From positions 124,001-188,000 of the forward strand of contig CAVQKH010000012.1 in NCBI GenBank assembly GCA_963712995.1: a stretch of DNA of 64,000 nucleotides. Reading direction: 5' to 3'. Within the stretch, counting starts at the first letter, position 1, and each line of letters starts with the position of its first letter. The DNA is from GCA-003244245 sp963712995. GTDB taxonomy: Bacteria > Actinomycetota > Actinomycetes > Mycobacteriales > Pseudonocardiaceae. The notes below the pieces were generated by a model. It had not been told where the DNA came from and searched no databases. It saw only the letters and a program-made list of their open reading frames with translations. Of this stretch, positions 53,190 through 62,193 are shown in pieces. The translations under genes and the position numbers were made by a program.

Positions 53190-53631
53190 CGGCGTCTCCT
53201 TCGGTGTGGAGCCAGACGGTGTACTTTCGGCCGGCGGTGAAAGGGACCACCTCTGCGGCTTTGGGGAGCATGTGGAGGAGCTCCGGTATCAGCGATGACC
53301 CTCCATGACGTCGAGATTCGTCTCGCTGCGGACACGTGTCGTCAGGGCTACCACCCATCCGCGCTACTGGCCGCCCGGACTCTTTGCATACCTGCCAGCT
53401 GCAATATGGCGGTACGAGCCATTCGAACAAATGCCTGGAGAGGGGTTCGCTCAACGCCTTGACTCGCGACGCGGCGAGTACCGCTACGACTTCGACCGCG
53501 ACCGTACGCGCTGCGCTCTGAACACGCGACGGTCGGGCGCTGTTTTTCACCGAGCTTGAGCACGGCCCACCCACACCCAAGGGAGGCGAGCAGGGTCCTC
53601 CTCGCCTTCGGGTCGCCGATCCTTAGTTTAG
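53190..53631. other. intergenic, no gene seen
   Basis: About 440 bases between the zwf start and the Dyp stop. Both strands carry frames of 60-85 codons, but none has a ribosome-binding site or recognisable content. The zwf promoter region lies in 53200-53300. Confidence 0.5.
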
Positions 53632-54645
53632 TTAGAGAGAACCATCAGACGGGGCATGAACGTCAAATGTCGCGCCCTCCTCGGCCGCGGTGGCGGCGCG
53701 GGGTGGATCGGGAAGATCGTCGAGGAAGTCGGCGGCAGGCGCGAAAAACAACGTGCCGGTCAGGGGTGTGGAGAAATCCAGAATCCGGTCATAGTTTCCC
53801 GGCGGATCTCCGAGGAACATCTTTTCTAGCATCTTCTCGGTGACTGCGGGGGTGCGGGCGTAGCCGATGAAGTACGTGCCGAACTCATTTTTGCCAACGG
53901 TCCCGAAGGGCATATTGTCGCGCAGGATCTGCCGCTCAATGCCGCTCGGATCAGTGATCGTGGTCAGGGCGACGTGTGAGTTGTCCGGCTTGACGGCGTC
54001 GTCCAGCTCGATGTTGGACAGCTTCGTACGACCGATCACCTTCTCCTGGGCTTCCACCGGCAAGGCGTTCCATGCCCGTAGATCATGCAGGTACTTCTGC
54101 ACGATCACATAGCTCCCGCCGACGAAATCGGGGTCTTCCACGCCAATCAGCACCGCGGCACCCGCCGCCGCCCCCACCGGGTTCTCGGTGCCGTCAACAA
54201 ATCCCAGCAGGTCACGGACGTCGAAGTATGTGAATCCATGCACTTCGTCGCAGACTGTCACCGCACCAAACAGCTGATCCATAATCTGGCTCGCTAGCTC
54301 GAAACACGGATACAACTGCATGGCCCGGATGTGAAAAAGTAAGTCGCCGGGCGTAGACACCGCCCGGCGCTTGGCCCCGACTAGTTCTCGGAAAGGATGA
54401 AGTTCGGCCGGGCGCGGCCCGCTGAACAGCCGATCCCAGGCCTGCGATCCGACGCCGACGACGCAACTCAACCTGCCCTCCGGCACCCGGAAACCGACCG
54501 ACCGCTCAAGACTTGCCAAGTCGGACAGCAGCTGGCGCGCGACGGACTCGCCGCCCGGATCGATCGTCACCACCAAGAAGATCGCCGCAGTCGTCAGCGG
54601 GCTCAACACTGGCTGCGAGACGACCCCACCGTCGGGCTCCACCAT
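53632..54645 (-). CDS. Dyp-type heme peroxidase
   Basis: 337 residues from GTG/ATG near 54645 (MVEPDGGVVSQPVLSPLTTA). The signature GFVDGTENPVG carries the catalytic Asp of Dyp peroxidases, followed by SYVIVQKYLHDLRAWNALPV and, in the heme-ligand region, NSHVALTTIT (proximal His) and EFGTYFIGYARTPAVTEKML. No TAT signal, so a cytoplasmic or encapsulin-loaded type is expected; the tail ends APSDGSL without the usual encapsulin-targeting motif I can confirm. It uses peroxide to oxidise dyes, phenols or porphyrins. Confidence 0.92.
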   Translation of the reverse strand: MVEPDGGVVSQPVLSPLTTAAIFLVVTIDPGGESVARQLLSDLASLERSVGFRVPEGRLSCVVGVGSQAWDRLFSGPRPAELHPFRELVGAKRRAVSTPGDLLFHIRAMQLYPCFELASQIMDQLFGAVTVCDEVHGFTYFDVRDLLGFVDGTENPVGAAAGAAVLIGVEDPDFVGGSYVIVQKYLHDLRAWNALPVEAQEKVIGRTKLSNIELDDAVKPDNSHVALTTITDPSGIERQILRDNMPFGTVGKNEFGTYFIGYARTPAVTEKMLEKMFLGDPPGNYDRILDFSTPLTGTLFFAPAADFLDDLPDPPRAATAAEEGATFDVHAPSDGSL

Positions 54646-54759
54646 CCCCACATCCTCACCCCCCACACTCGGCCCCGGCCTGTCACGACCAAGGTCGCTG
54701 ACGCCTTCCGGGCCCCGGGTTAGACTAAAGCTCCTTGCTGCGCCTGCCGAGCAGAACAT

Positions 54760-55443
54760 TATTCACTTCGCCAAGATTCGCTCGTTCACCAGGCACGCAG
54801 CCGAATTCGGGGGTCGGGCTCGGGCCGGCTGCGACCACCATGAAGGACGTACAGCGCAGAAAGCTGGCTGACGGGCGGCGGTACCCGCCGGATCGGCGGT
54901 TCCAAGGCAAGCGAACTGATGGCCGCCGTCCAGACGGCAATGATCGGCCGTGTGCCTACACCATGATGCGGAACAGGATCTTCGCCCATCCGACGATAGC
55001 TGAGGGACTCACCTTCCTTCTTCGCAGCACGCCGATCAGCCCGGCGCGCGCTAGGCGTCAAGGAGCAGCCGTGGCTCGGAGCGTGGTCTTCCATGCCAGA
55101 CTCGTTGTCCAGGGCTGTCTCGGTGGCCTCTTCCGCGGTTAACAGCTTGTAAATACGCCAGTACGGCTACACGTATAGTAAGCGGTGCGGGGATATGTTC
55201 GTGCGCCGCACTGCGCCATTTGAGCGAACCGACCTGATCTAGGATACTTTGAGTGAGCTTGATGACCACTATCGTGTGAGGTTGAGAGCGCCGTCACCGT
55301 CGACGGCGGGAGAGCGCGAACGTAAACTGTATCCCGTTCGGCATAGCGCCCCGTTGTGCCTGAGCTACCTACGGGATCGAATCGGGCGGCGCCAAACCGG
55401 TCCGCCGCGCCTTGAAGGCGGCTCTCTGCGTGAAGGTGAGAAT
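54760..55443. other. long gene-poor stretch
   Basis: About 680 bases. Open frames occur on both strands but none has a ribosome-binding site plus plausible protein content. The segment 55141-55260 is clearly AT-richer than its surroundings. It begins the decayed area that continues to 56.07 kb. Confidence 0.5.
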
Positions 55444-55503
55444 ATGGACACCACCGCGGAATCCCCGCAGTTTACCGAGAGTATTTTCAGCGAGTATCGA
55501 TAA
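55444..55503 (+). CDS. possible 19-residue peptide
   Basis: ATG 55444 follows GAAGGTGAGAAT and the frame reads MDTTAESPQFTESIFSEYR, then TAA. It is too short to judge by composition; the ribosome-binding site is the only evidence. It could be a leader or chance. Confidence 0.2.
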   Translation: MDTTAESPQFTESIFSEYR

Positions 55504-55547
55504 ATGCCCCGCCCACCAGTCCGCTGGTCGTGGGCAGACTGCGGATT

Positions 55548-55676
55548 ATGTTGACCCTTAACCGCACGCTACGCGCTGGGCTAAGCGTTCCCCTCACCTT
55601 CGCGTTTCAGCACGCAGGAACGGTGACTCTGTCGGTGCCCACGGGAGCGCGCTCGGACGTCATCAACAGCAGTTAA
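55548..55676 (+). pseudogene. PCu(A)C copper-chaperone-like C-terminal remnant
   Basis: MLTLNRTLRAGLSVPLTFAF then QHAGTVTLSVPTGARSD, ending TAA at 55676, matches the last beta-strands of PCu(A)C copper chaperones (LM-x-x-RPLxxGxxxPLTFxFExAGTV pattern). The upstream half with the HxxM copper motif is missing. The ATG is probably an internal Met of the lost gene. Confidence 0.45.
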
Positions 55677-55814
55677 CCGGGAAGATCCTCGAGGAAGTCG
55701 ACGGCGGGCGCGAACTCAGCCTGCCCTCCGGCACCCGGAAACCGACCGACCGCGCAAGACCCGCCAAGAGTCGGACTCCGCCATCTCAACATCCTCACGC
55801 ACGCTCGGCCCTGG
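55677..55814 (-). pseudogene. internally deleted copy of the Dyp peroxidase gene
   Basis: Three short blocks in the same order as the Dyp gene at 53.6-54.7 kb are nearly identical to it: the 3'-end stretch (GATCxTCGAGGAAGTCG), the N-terminal stretch around CCCTCCGGCACCCGGAAACC, and the start region (CACATCCTCAC-type). Everything between is missing. Same pattern as the cupredoxin and HAD fragments. Confidence 0.75.
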
Positions 55815-56066
55815 TTAGCTTCCGGGCAGCTGACCCAAGGTGACCATGACGGTCCGGGTCCCGCCCTGAGGGGTGGTCAGGGTGATCGGAACATTCTGTC
55901 CCGGACGAGCTTGGCCAGCACCTGGGCGAGCTCGGAGGCGCGGTGCACCGGGGGTGACCACCCGGACGCCGAGCTGGGCGCGATGAGAGTTGACCACGTG
56001 GCCGTTGTGTGCGATGAGCTGCCCGGCGATGTCGGTGACAACGTTTGTCCTTCTTATGGTGGACAC
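55815..56066 (-). pseudogene. HtrA-like serine protease, PDZ C-terminal remnant
   Basis: The C-terminus reads PGQNVPITLTTPQGGTRTVM, then VTLGQLPGS and stop, the usual end of actinobacterial S1C proteases with a PDZ domain. The upstream part NVVTDIAGQLIAHNGHVVNS, HRAQLGVRVVTPGAP has PDZ-derived pieces in an unusual order, and another frame in between reads SELAQVLAKLV. No protease domain is present. It is a rearranged fragment; a small protein from ATG 56066 cannot be excluded. Confidence 0.55.
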
Positions 56067-56191
56067 TCACCTTTCGGCGGTTTACGCCAAGCGCATTGGC
56101 GTGCGGCTTGCCCTGTTGTGGGATTGTTGAGGGAGCCGCCCGCGGGCGAGTTGATCGACCCGCGGGGGACTCTGCTGCCTGTGCTGATGCC

Positions 56192-57337
56192 CTACCGTAC
56201 GACTGCTTGCTTGGTTTTCGGCAGTGCTTGGATCCAGGATGGTGGCACGTTGATGGTGTCCGCGCTGACTTGCGGGGGTATGTTCGCCATCCACTGGGTC
56301 AAGGAGACGTCTTCGAATCGGGGCTGGCTGAATAGTTCGAGGAAGACCAGTGGTTGGTTGCCGGTGTTTTCGACGTAGTGGCCGTAGGCGAAGGGCACGT
56401 AGCCGACGTCACCGGCTTGGAAGTCGAACGTGCGGGCGACGCCGGCGCTGGCGAAGACGCCCATGCGACCGGACCCGGAGATATAGTACTGCCACTCGTC
56501 ATCGTTGGGGTGCCAGTGCAGCTCGCGTAGCCCACCGGGCTCGACTTCGACCAGTGCGGCGGCCGTGGTGGTGGACGCGGCGAAGTTGGTCGAGTCGACG
56601 ATCCGGACGGATCCACCGGGGAAGCGCTGGGGTGTTTGGGCGTGTAGTTGGTGTTTGAAGGTGCGGGGCACGTCGCCGGTCGGGCTGATCACCCGGTCGG
56701 TGTCCAGCGGCGGCGGTGTCTGCCCCGGAAAGATGTATTTCTCCCGCTCCGGAATCTGCTCCAGTTGGTCGATGGACCAGCCGAAGTTTTTCGCTAGCAC
56801 GTTCTTGGGGGTGTGCGCGAAGAAATCGCTCATGAGGAAGGTGCTGTTTTCGGAGAACATGCCGTCGTCGAAGACGAGCAGAAACTCCACCCCGTCGCCG
56901 AGGGCCTGGATGTGGTGGGGCACTCCCCTGGGGAAAAACCACAGATCGCCCTGGTGGGTGTCCTCGAGGAAGTTGCGGCCCTCCTGGTCGACGGCACCGA
57001 TGCGGCAGCTGCCGTTCAGGACGTAGGCCCATTCGGATTGCTTGTGCCAGTGCAGCTCCCGGTAGGCTCCGGGGTTCAGTTTCATGTCGACCCCGGCCAG
57101 GGTGGTGGCGATGGGCAGCTCGCGCTGGGTCACCTCGCGGGCCCACCCGCCCTCGGACAGCCGGTTATGCGCCATCGAAAAGGAGAATTTCAGGTTCGGC
57201 ACGGTGCCGGAATCGGTCGGTGGTGAAACGAGCAGGTCGGGGTTCTGGCGGTCAAGTTCGACGTTGCGGGGGCCGGTGTCCGGGCCGCCTTGCCGGCCGC
57301 GGATCGGCTGGGGAATGTCGGAACTGATGGTGGACAT
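56192..57337 (-). CDS. oxdC: oxalate decarboxylase (bicupin)
   Basis: 381 residues. Both cupin domains have Mn ligands: AYRELHWHKQSEWAYVLNGS (His96, His98, Glu102) with His141/142 in PRGVPHHI, and GLRELHWHPNDDEWQYYISG with FAYGHYVENT. The lid loop FSENSTFLMSDFF at 162-166 holds SENST, the loop that separates oxalate decarboxylase from oxalate oxidase in Bacillus OxdC. It converts oxalate to formate and CO2. No signal peptide. It is directly followed by a Mn transporter gene in the same direction, which suits its metal need. Confidence 0.95.
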   Translation of the reverse strand: MSTISSDIPQPIRGRQGGPDTGPRNVELDRQNPDLLVSPPTDSGTVPNLKFSFSMAHNRLSEGGWAREVTQRELPIATTLAGVDMKLNPGAYRELHWHKQSEWAYVLNGSCRIGAVDQEGRNFLEDTHQGDLWFFPRGVPHHIQALGDGVEFLLVFDDGMFSENSTFLMSDFFAHTPKNVLAKNFGWSIDQLEQIPEREKYIFPGQTPPPLDTDRVISPTGDVPRTFKHQLHAQTPQRFPGGSVRIVDSTNFAASTTTAAALVEVEPGGLRELHWHPNDDEWQYYISGSGRMGVFASAGVARTFDFQAGDVGYVPFAYGHYVENTGNQPLVFLELFSQPRFEDVSLTQWMANIPPQVSADTINVPPSWIQALPKTKQAVVR

Positions 57338-57473
57338 GGCAACTCATCTCCTCAGGTAGCGGCCGGGCCGGGAGCGGCCGGGCCGGATCAACAACAGCGC
57401 ACCTGCCGTACGAGGTCAGTACTGGACGGGTCGGGTGGTGATGACACGGCAGATCTCCTCGGACAGAGCTGGG

Positions 57474-58826
57474 TCACCACGACACCAGCAGCGGAAGGCT
57501 GCAACCGGCGGTCGCGACCAGCCCGCCGGCCAGGGTCGCGACCCGGGTGGTCAGCGCGGCGTTGACCAGCGGGCCCATCACCACCCGGTCGCGGCAGAAA
57601 AACACCAGCAGGAACAGGGCAACCGGGACGCCCAAGGAGATGACCACCTGGCTGACGACCAGCAGGGTGGTCGGCGACATCCCCAGCAGCAGGGCCAGCA
57701 CAGCCGGCGCCATGGTGACCAGCCGGCGCAGGTAGACCGGCACCCGCCGGGCCAAAAAACCCTGCATCACCACCTCACCGGCCAGTGTCCCGACACCGCT
57801 GGAGGACATCCCCGAACACAGCAGCGCGACGGCGAACGCCAGCGCGGCACCACCACCGACCCGAGCGGCCAGTTGCGTGTGCGCGGCCAGCAGGTCCCCG
57901 GTCCACACCCCGGCGCTGGCCGCGCCGAGCCCCACCCCCAGAGCGATCATCGAGACGTTCACCACGGTGGCGAAGCCCAGGGCAAGCGCGCAGTCCAGCC
58001 GCAGCCCCCGGCGTACCAGCGTCGGGTGACGCCGCAGGGTGGCCGGTGAACACGCCGGCCGCTGCACCAGCGCGGAATGCAAATAGACCGCGTGGGGCAT
58101 CACGGTGGCACCGACGATGCCGACTCCCAGGACCACCGAATCGGAGCCCTCGAAGCGGGGAATCAGCCCACCGACCACGTCAACAGCGGACTGGTGGCCG
58201 ACCACCAGCAAGTCATAGCCAATGCCGGCGCCGACTAGCAGCAAAGCAGCCACACTCATCAGCTCGAACGGGCGCGCGCGGCCCCGCCGACGCAGCGCCA
58301 GCAGCAGCAGGGCCACCACGGCGGTCACCACCACCGACACCGTGACCGGTACCCCGAACAGCAACCGCAACCCGATCGCCGCCCCAACGAATTCGGCGAC
58401 GTCGGTGGCTAACACGACACCTTCGGCCTGCAGCCACAGCAGCCGGCTGCCCCAGCGGGGAAACCGTCGACGACACAGCTGGGGCAGGCTCAGACCGGTC
58501 GCCACACCGAGTTTGGCCGCCTGGAACTGCACCAGCACTGCCACCAGACTCGCCGCCACCACCACCCACACCAGCAGATACCCGAAAGTGGCGCCGGCGG
58601 TGAGGTTGACGGCGACGTTGCCCGGGTCAACGTAGGCGATCGCAGCGACAAAAGCCGGACCCAACATCGGCGCCAGACGCCTCCCTCCGGCGCGGACAAC
58701 ACCACCGGGCGCCGTCGTCGGCGCGGCAGCAATCGTCGTCGACGACGCAACCCCGGCCGAGGTCACCAGCGGGCGCAGCGTGTTCCCGGTCAACATGCCA
58801 GCCGCCGCCGCGCCGACCGCGCCCAC
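57474..58826 (-). CDS. mntH: Nramp-family Mn2+/Fe2+ transporter
   Basis: 450 residues as given (start uncertain; ATG 58796 and ATG 58667 are alternatives). Eleven membrane helices. The metal-site motif is AFVAAIAYVDPGNVAVNLTA (DPGN) in helix 1 and VGIVGATVMPHAVYLHSALV (MPH) in helix 6. Imports Mn2+ or Fe2+ with protons. The oxdC start lies about 140 bases downstream, so co-transcription from the mntH promoter is possible. Confidence 0.9.
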   Translation of the reverse strand: MGAVGAAAAGMLTGNTLRPLVTSAGVASSTTIAAAPTTAPGGVVRAGGRRLAPMLGPAFVAAIAYVDPGNVAVNLTAGATFGYLLVWVVVAASLVAVLVQFQAAKLGVATGLSLPQLCRRRFPRWGSRLLWLQAEGVVLATDVAEFVGAAIGLRLLFGVPVTVSVVVTAVVALLLLALRRRGRARPFELMSVAALLLVGAGIGYDLLVVGHQSAVDVVGGLIPRFEGSDSVVLGVGIVGATVMPHAVYLHSALVQRPACSPATLRRHPTLVRRGLRLDCALALGFATVVNVSMIALGVGLGAASAGVWTGDLLAAHTQLAARVGGGAALAFAVALLCSGMSSSGVGTLAGEVVMQGFLARRVPVYLRRLVTMAPAVLALLLGMSPTTLLVVSQVVISLGVPVALFLLVFFCRDRVVMGPLVNAALTTRVATLAGGLVATAGCSLPLLVSW

Positions 58827-59092
58827 GCCGCTGCCCGAGTCCGGGGATGCGCCCGTGGGCCGCGGTGCCGGTGACGGCCCGCAGCAGTCCGCAATGAGGC
58901 GGACGCCTGCCCGGACAAAATTCTGGATGGCATCAGGAAACCAATCGGTGGGATGGCTCGGCAGGCCTTGACACAGTTCATCGGGGGATACGCCAATCGA
59001 GCAAACCAGTGCCCAGCTCGGCCATTCGCCGTGCTGATGGTGGTGCCTGCGATGGTGGCCCTGGCGATTCCGTTTGTCATCGGCTGCGTCAT
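58790..59092 (-). CDS. small hypothetical protein with shared leader
   Basis: 100 residues from ATG 59092, behind a perfect GAGGAGG. MTQPMTNGIARATIAGTTIS, TANGRAGHWFARLAYPPMNC and VKACRAIPPIGFLMPSRIL are plausible, but the C-terminal third (RTAAGRHRHRGPRAHPRTRA) looks like read-through and overlaps the mntH start. No family recognised. Its start region is nearly the same as that of the REC gene at 40562. Confidence 0.4.
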   Translation of the reverse strand: MTQPMTNGIARATIAGTTISTANGRAGHWFARLAYPPMNCVKACRAIPPIGFLMPSRILSGQASASLRTAAGRHRHRGPRAHPRTRAAAWARSARRRLAC

Positions 59093-59115
59093 GTCGCCCT
59101 CCTCAGCGGCGGCCG
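59085..59115 (-). promoter_or_regulatory. shared leader/RBS block, copy 2
   Basis: 28 of 31 bases match 40555-40585, covering the Shine-Dalgarno, the start codon and the first Thr-Gln codons. Similarity continues for about 60 bases upstream at lower identity. The rest of 59116-59514 shows no supported gene. Confidence 0.6.
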
Positions 59116-59514
59116 CCTGCGTCTCGCAGCGCGGCAAGCCGTCACGCATAAGGTTGGCGCTCCAGCGGTCGTGGGTCGTCCCGACCAGCGACCATCTTCC
59201 CTGCCAGCTGGCAGGAGTCCCGGGCTGCCCGCTACCGGTGTCAACCAGCCAGCCACAAGACTGGGATGAATACCTCACGCAGACGCTGGTGCCCAGCGAC
59301 GCACCAGCGAAAAAAACCGCCTATTCACGAAATGCAAGCTCCCCGGTCCTGCGAATTCGAGCGAAGGCCCGATAGTGGCCGAACCAAGCACGCGCCTGCG
59401 CGTCGGATTTCCGGCCGATTTCGGATAGCTGTCGAGTTCCCAACTAGCGTCCTGACCCAGCAGTGCCACGACCTCGGGGCTCCCGAGGCCGGCGACCCCC
59501 GCTGACGGGTATCC

Positions 59515-61089
59515 ATGTTGGGCGCTGGCTGCGCAGACCCAAACAGGTCTGGGCGTGATAGTGGCGTCGTGGACGACTCGGCTGTCGCAGACGCCCGGAC
59601 CGAGGTCCGGGTAAGGACGGAGCTTTCCCACCGGGAAGTGGCCGACCCGGGACGGTGGCGGGCGTTGGCGGTAACCCAGTTCGCGGCGTTCATGGTCTTG
59701 CTCGACGTGAGCATCGTCAACGTCGCGTTGCCCTCCATCGAGCGCGGGCTGGCCGTGCCGGCGGCGACCGCGCAGTGGGTGGTGTCCGGCTACGCCTTGG
59801 CCTTGGGACTGACGTTGGTGCCAGCGGGCCGACTCGGTGATTCCCTCGGGCGGCGCCGCATGTTCCTGATCGCTCTGACGGCATTCGTGGTGGCCAGTGC
59901 ACTGACCGGTGCGGCACCGACCATCGGGCTGCTGATTGCCGCCCGGCTGTTCCAAGGCGTCGCAGGCGGCATGCTCATCCCCCAGAACTCGGGACTGATT
60001 CAGGAGCTGTTCCGCGACGCGGAGCGCGGCCGCGCATTTGGGATCCTTGGCGGGACGATCGGGCTGGCCACCGCGGCCGGCCCGGTGATCAGTGGGCTGA
60101 TCCTGGCCTTAACCGGTGGTGCCGACGCTTGGCGCTGGGTGTTCTACGTCAACGTGCCGATCGGCCTGGTCGCCTTGGTGCTGGCGACCCGGTTCGTGCC
60201 CTCCCGGACCAGTGGCGGTTGGCGCGGTAGGGACCTGGACCTGCTCGGTTCCTTGCTCCTCGGCGGTGGCGTACTGAGCCTGCTGATACCGCTGGTCGAC
60301 GCAGGCAGCGGCGGTGCGAGCCGGCTGTGGTCGCTGTGGGGGGTGGCTGCGCTGCTGCTGGCAGTGTTTTGCTGGTGGGAGGTGCGCACCGTGCGGCGGG
60401 GGCGGCAGCCGCTGCTGGATCCAAGGCTTGCGCATACCCCCGGCTTCCCCACCGGATCCGGCATCGGCCTGCTCTACTCCATCGGGTTCACCGGCATGCC
60501 GCTGGTGCTCGCGCTGTTCCTGCAGGACGGGCTGGGCTACTCGCCGCTGCGCTCAGGGCTGACGGTGACCCCCTTCGCGTTGGGGGTGGCTGCCTCCGCG
60601 GTCGTCGCCGGCCGGTTGGTGTCCCGGGTCGGGCGCTGGCTGACGGTGTGCGGGCTGACCACTGTGCTGAGCGGGCTGATCGCCACCGCGCTGGTGCTGC
60701 GCCACGCCACCGGTGACGCGGCGCAGTGGGCGATCGTCGGGCCGATGCTCGTGGCCGGGATCGGCGGCGGCTTGGTGACTTCACCGAACATGACGCTGAC
60801 CCTGCAGCATGTGCCGGTGGGAACGGCCGGCGCGGCCGGCGGGGCGGTGCAGACCGCCCAGCGGATCGGCGCGGCGATCGGCACCGCCACGCTCGCCACG
60901 ATCTTCTACCACGTCCTCCTCCGCACCGGCCACGACTACCCGGTAGCGGTCTCCGACGCCCTGCTGGCCGCTTGCGGCTTCATGCTGCTGGCGCTGCTGA
61001 TGGCCCTCGCCGTGCTGACGCGCCAACCGCAGCGGGCGACGGCGATCCACGCGGCGAACACCGGGTCCTTACGGCCCGGGCGTTCGTGA
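59515..61089 (+). CDS. MFS drug-export transporter (14-TMS, EmrB/QacA type)
   Basis: 524 residues as given; a later start such as GTG near 59566 is possible because the first 45 residues are hydrophilic. Fourteen membrane helices. Motif D1 is QFAAFMVLLDVSIVNVALPS, motif A is AGRLGDSLGRRRMFLIAL, motif C is GGTIGLATAAGPVISGLILA. These pumps expel toxic cations or antibiotics with protons. No regulator is adjacent. Confidence 0.9.
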   Translation: MLGAGCADPNRSGRDSGVVDDSAVADARTEVRVRTELSHREVADPGRWRALAVTQFAAFMVLLDVSIVNVALPSIERGLAVPAATAQWVVSGYALALGLTLVPAGRLGDSLGRRRMFLIALTAFVVASALTGAAPTIGLLIAARLFQGVAGGMLIPQNSGLIQELFRDAERGRAFGILGGTIGLATAAGPVISGLILALTGGADAWRWVFYVNVPIGLVALVLATRFVPSRTSGGWRGRDLDLLGSLLLGGGVLSLLIPLVDAGSGGASRLWSLWGVAALLLAVFCWWEVRTVRRGRQPLLDPRLAHTPGFPTGSGIGLLYSIGFTGMPLVLALFLQDGLGYSPLRSGLTVTPFALGVAASAVVAGRLVSRVGRWLTVCGLTTVLSGLIATALVLRHATGDAAQWAIVGPMLVAGIGGGLVTSPNMTLTLQHVPVGTAGAAGGAVQTAQRIGAAIGTATLATIFYHVLLRTGHDYPVAVSDALLAACGFMLLALLMALAVLTRQPQRATAIHAANTGSLRPGRS

Positions 61090-61124
61090 ACGACGGTCGC
61101 TGACGATCGAGACCAGGAGGAGCC

Positions 61125-61949
61125 ATGAAGACTGAACCGCCTATTGACCGGCGTGTGGACCGAGCCGCCGCACACCCGACGCCGGCGCAGCTAGCAGTTC
61201 GCGATTGGTTGCTCGTGGCGCTGGCGTTTTCCGCAGGCATCTACGATGCGATCTGCTTCCTGTCCTTCGGGAAAGTCTTCACGGCGTTCCAGACCGGGAA
61301 CATCGTGTTTCTCGGACTCATTGCCGCTGGCACTCGACCGCCCTTTGGCCCGGATCCAGTGCCTGTGATCGTATCTCTCGCCGCGTTCGCGATGGGCGCC
61401 GCGCTGGCGATGCCGATCCTGAAGCCGTTCGGCCGCGACGAGGCGGAAGATGACGATGTCCCCCAGGTGCGGCCGCGCCGCGTCTCGATCACGCTCGGGA
61501 TCGCGCTGGTCATGCAGATCGGCTTCCTCGCCGTGTGGATGGTGGCCTCGCCGTCCAGCGATATGTCTTCCATCCTGGTCGGCCTGAACGCGTTCGCGAT
61601 GGGTATGCAGATGAACGCCATCCGGTTGCTCCACGTGTCAGGCATCTCGACCACGGCCGCATCCGCCACCTTCATCAGTTTGATAAGCGGTATCGCAACC
61701 AGGTCGCTCAGGGCGCGCGTGACCTGGCGCTTGAGCGGGGTCCTCGTGAGCATGGCCGTTGGTGCGTTGGTCGGGGATTGGATGCTCAGCCACGCGCACA
61801 CCTACGCACCGGTCCTGCCAGTGCTCGTGATCGCGCTCGTGAACGCGATCGCCTGGGTGACCCTGGAGCCAAGTAGACGACCCTCAACCGAGCCGACGAT
61901 GGCGCGGCGCAGGGCACGACGGTGCATCAACCACCCTGCCGACGCGTGA
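61125..61949 (+). CDS. YoaK-family (DUF1275) membrane protein
   Basis: 274 residues from an ATG behind AGGAGGAG. Six membrane helices with the DUF1275 pattern: WLLVALAFSAGIYDAICFLS, FGKVFTAFQTGNIVFLGLIA, AFAMGAALAMPILK, LNAFAMGMQMNAIRLLHVSG and TTAASATFISLISG. Function unknown; widespread in bacteria. It follows the MFS gene by 35 bases, possibly co-transcribed. Confidence 0.92.
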   Translation: MKTEPPIDRRVDRAAAHPTPAQLAVRDWLLVALAFSAGIYDAICFLSFGKVFTAFQTGNIVFLGLIAAGTRPPFGPDPVPVIVSLAAFAMGAALAMPILKPFGRDEAEDDDVPQVRPRRVSITLGIALVMQIGFLAVWMVASPSSDMSSILVGLNAFAMGMQMNAIRLLHVSGISTTAASATFISLISGIATRSLRARVTWRLSGVLVSMAVGALVGDWMLSHAHTYAPVLPVLVIALVNAIAWVTLEPSRRPSTEPTMARRRARRCINHPADA

Positions 61950-62193
61950 TCCGTCAAACGCAACTGTGCCGGGGAGCGCTACAGGGGATGAGAGCTTGAG
62001 GACCAGCACCCGGAATTTGTCGAAACGACACGCGGCGAGGCGTCCGCGTCAAGCAGACAGCGGGGATTCCGGCCAGCCGGTAGGGAAGATGGCAGCAGAC
62101 GGGGAAGACCCACCATCGCCGAGGCGCCACACTGACATACGACCGCCCATTCGGCAGAGGGAAGCGGCACCGGACAACCTAAAGGAGCGCGAC

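Noticed and set aside
53305..53559. 84-residue + strand frame upstream of zwf
   Set aside because: No ribosome-binding site and no recognisable content, although composition is not extreme.
58827..59084. Manganese riboswitch (yybP-ykoY type) ahead of mntH
   Set aside because: I looked for the conserved loops and could not find them; the region is occupied by another frame.
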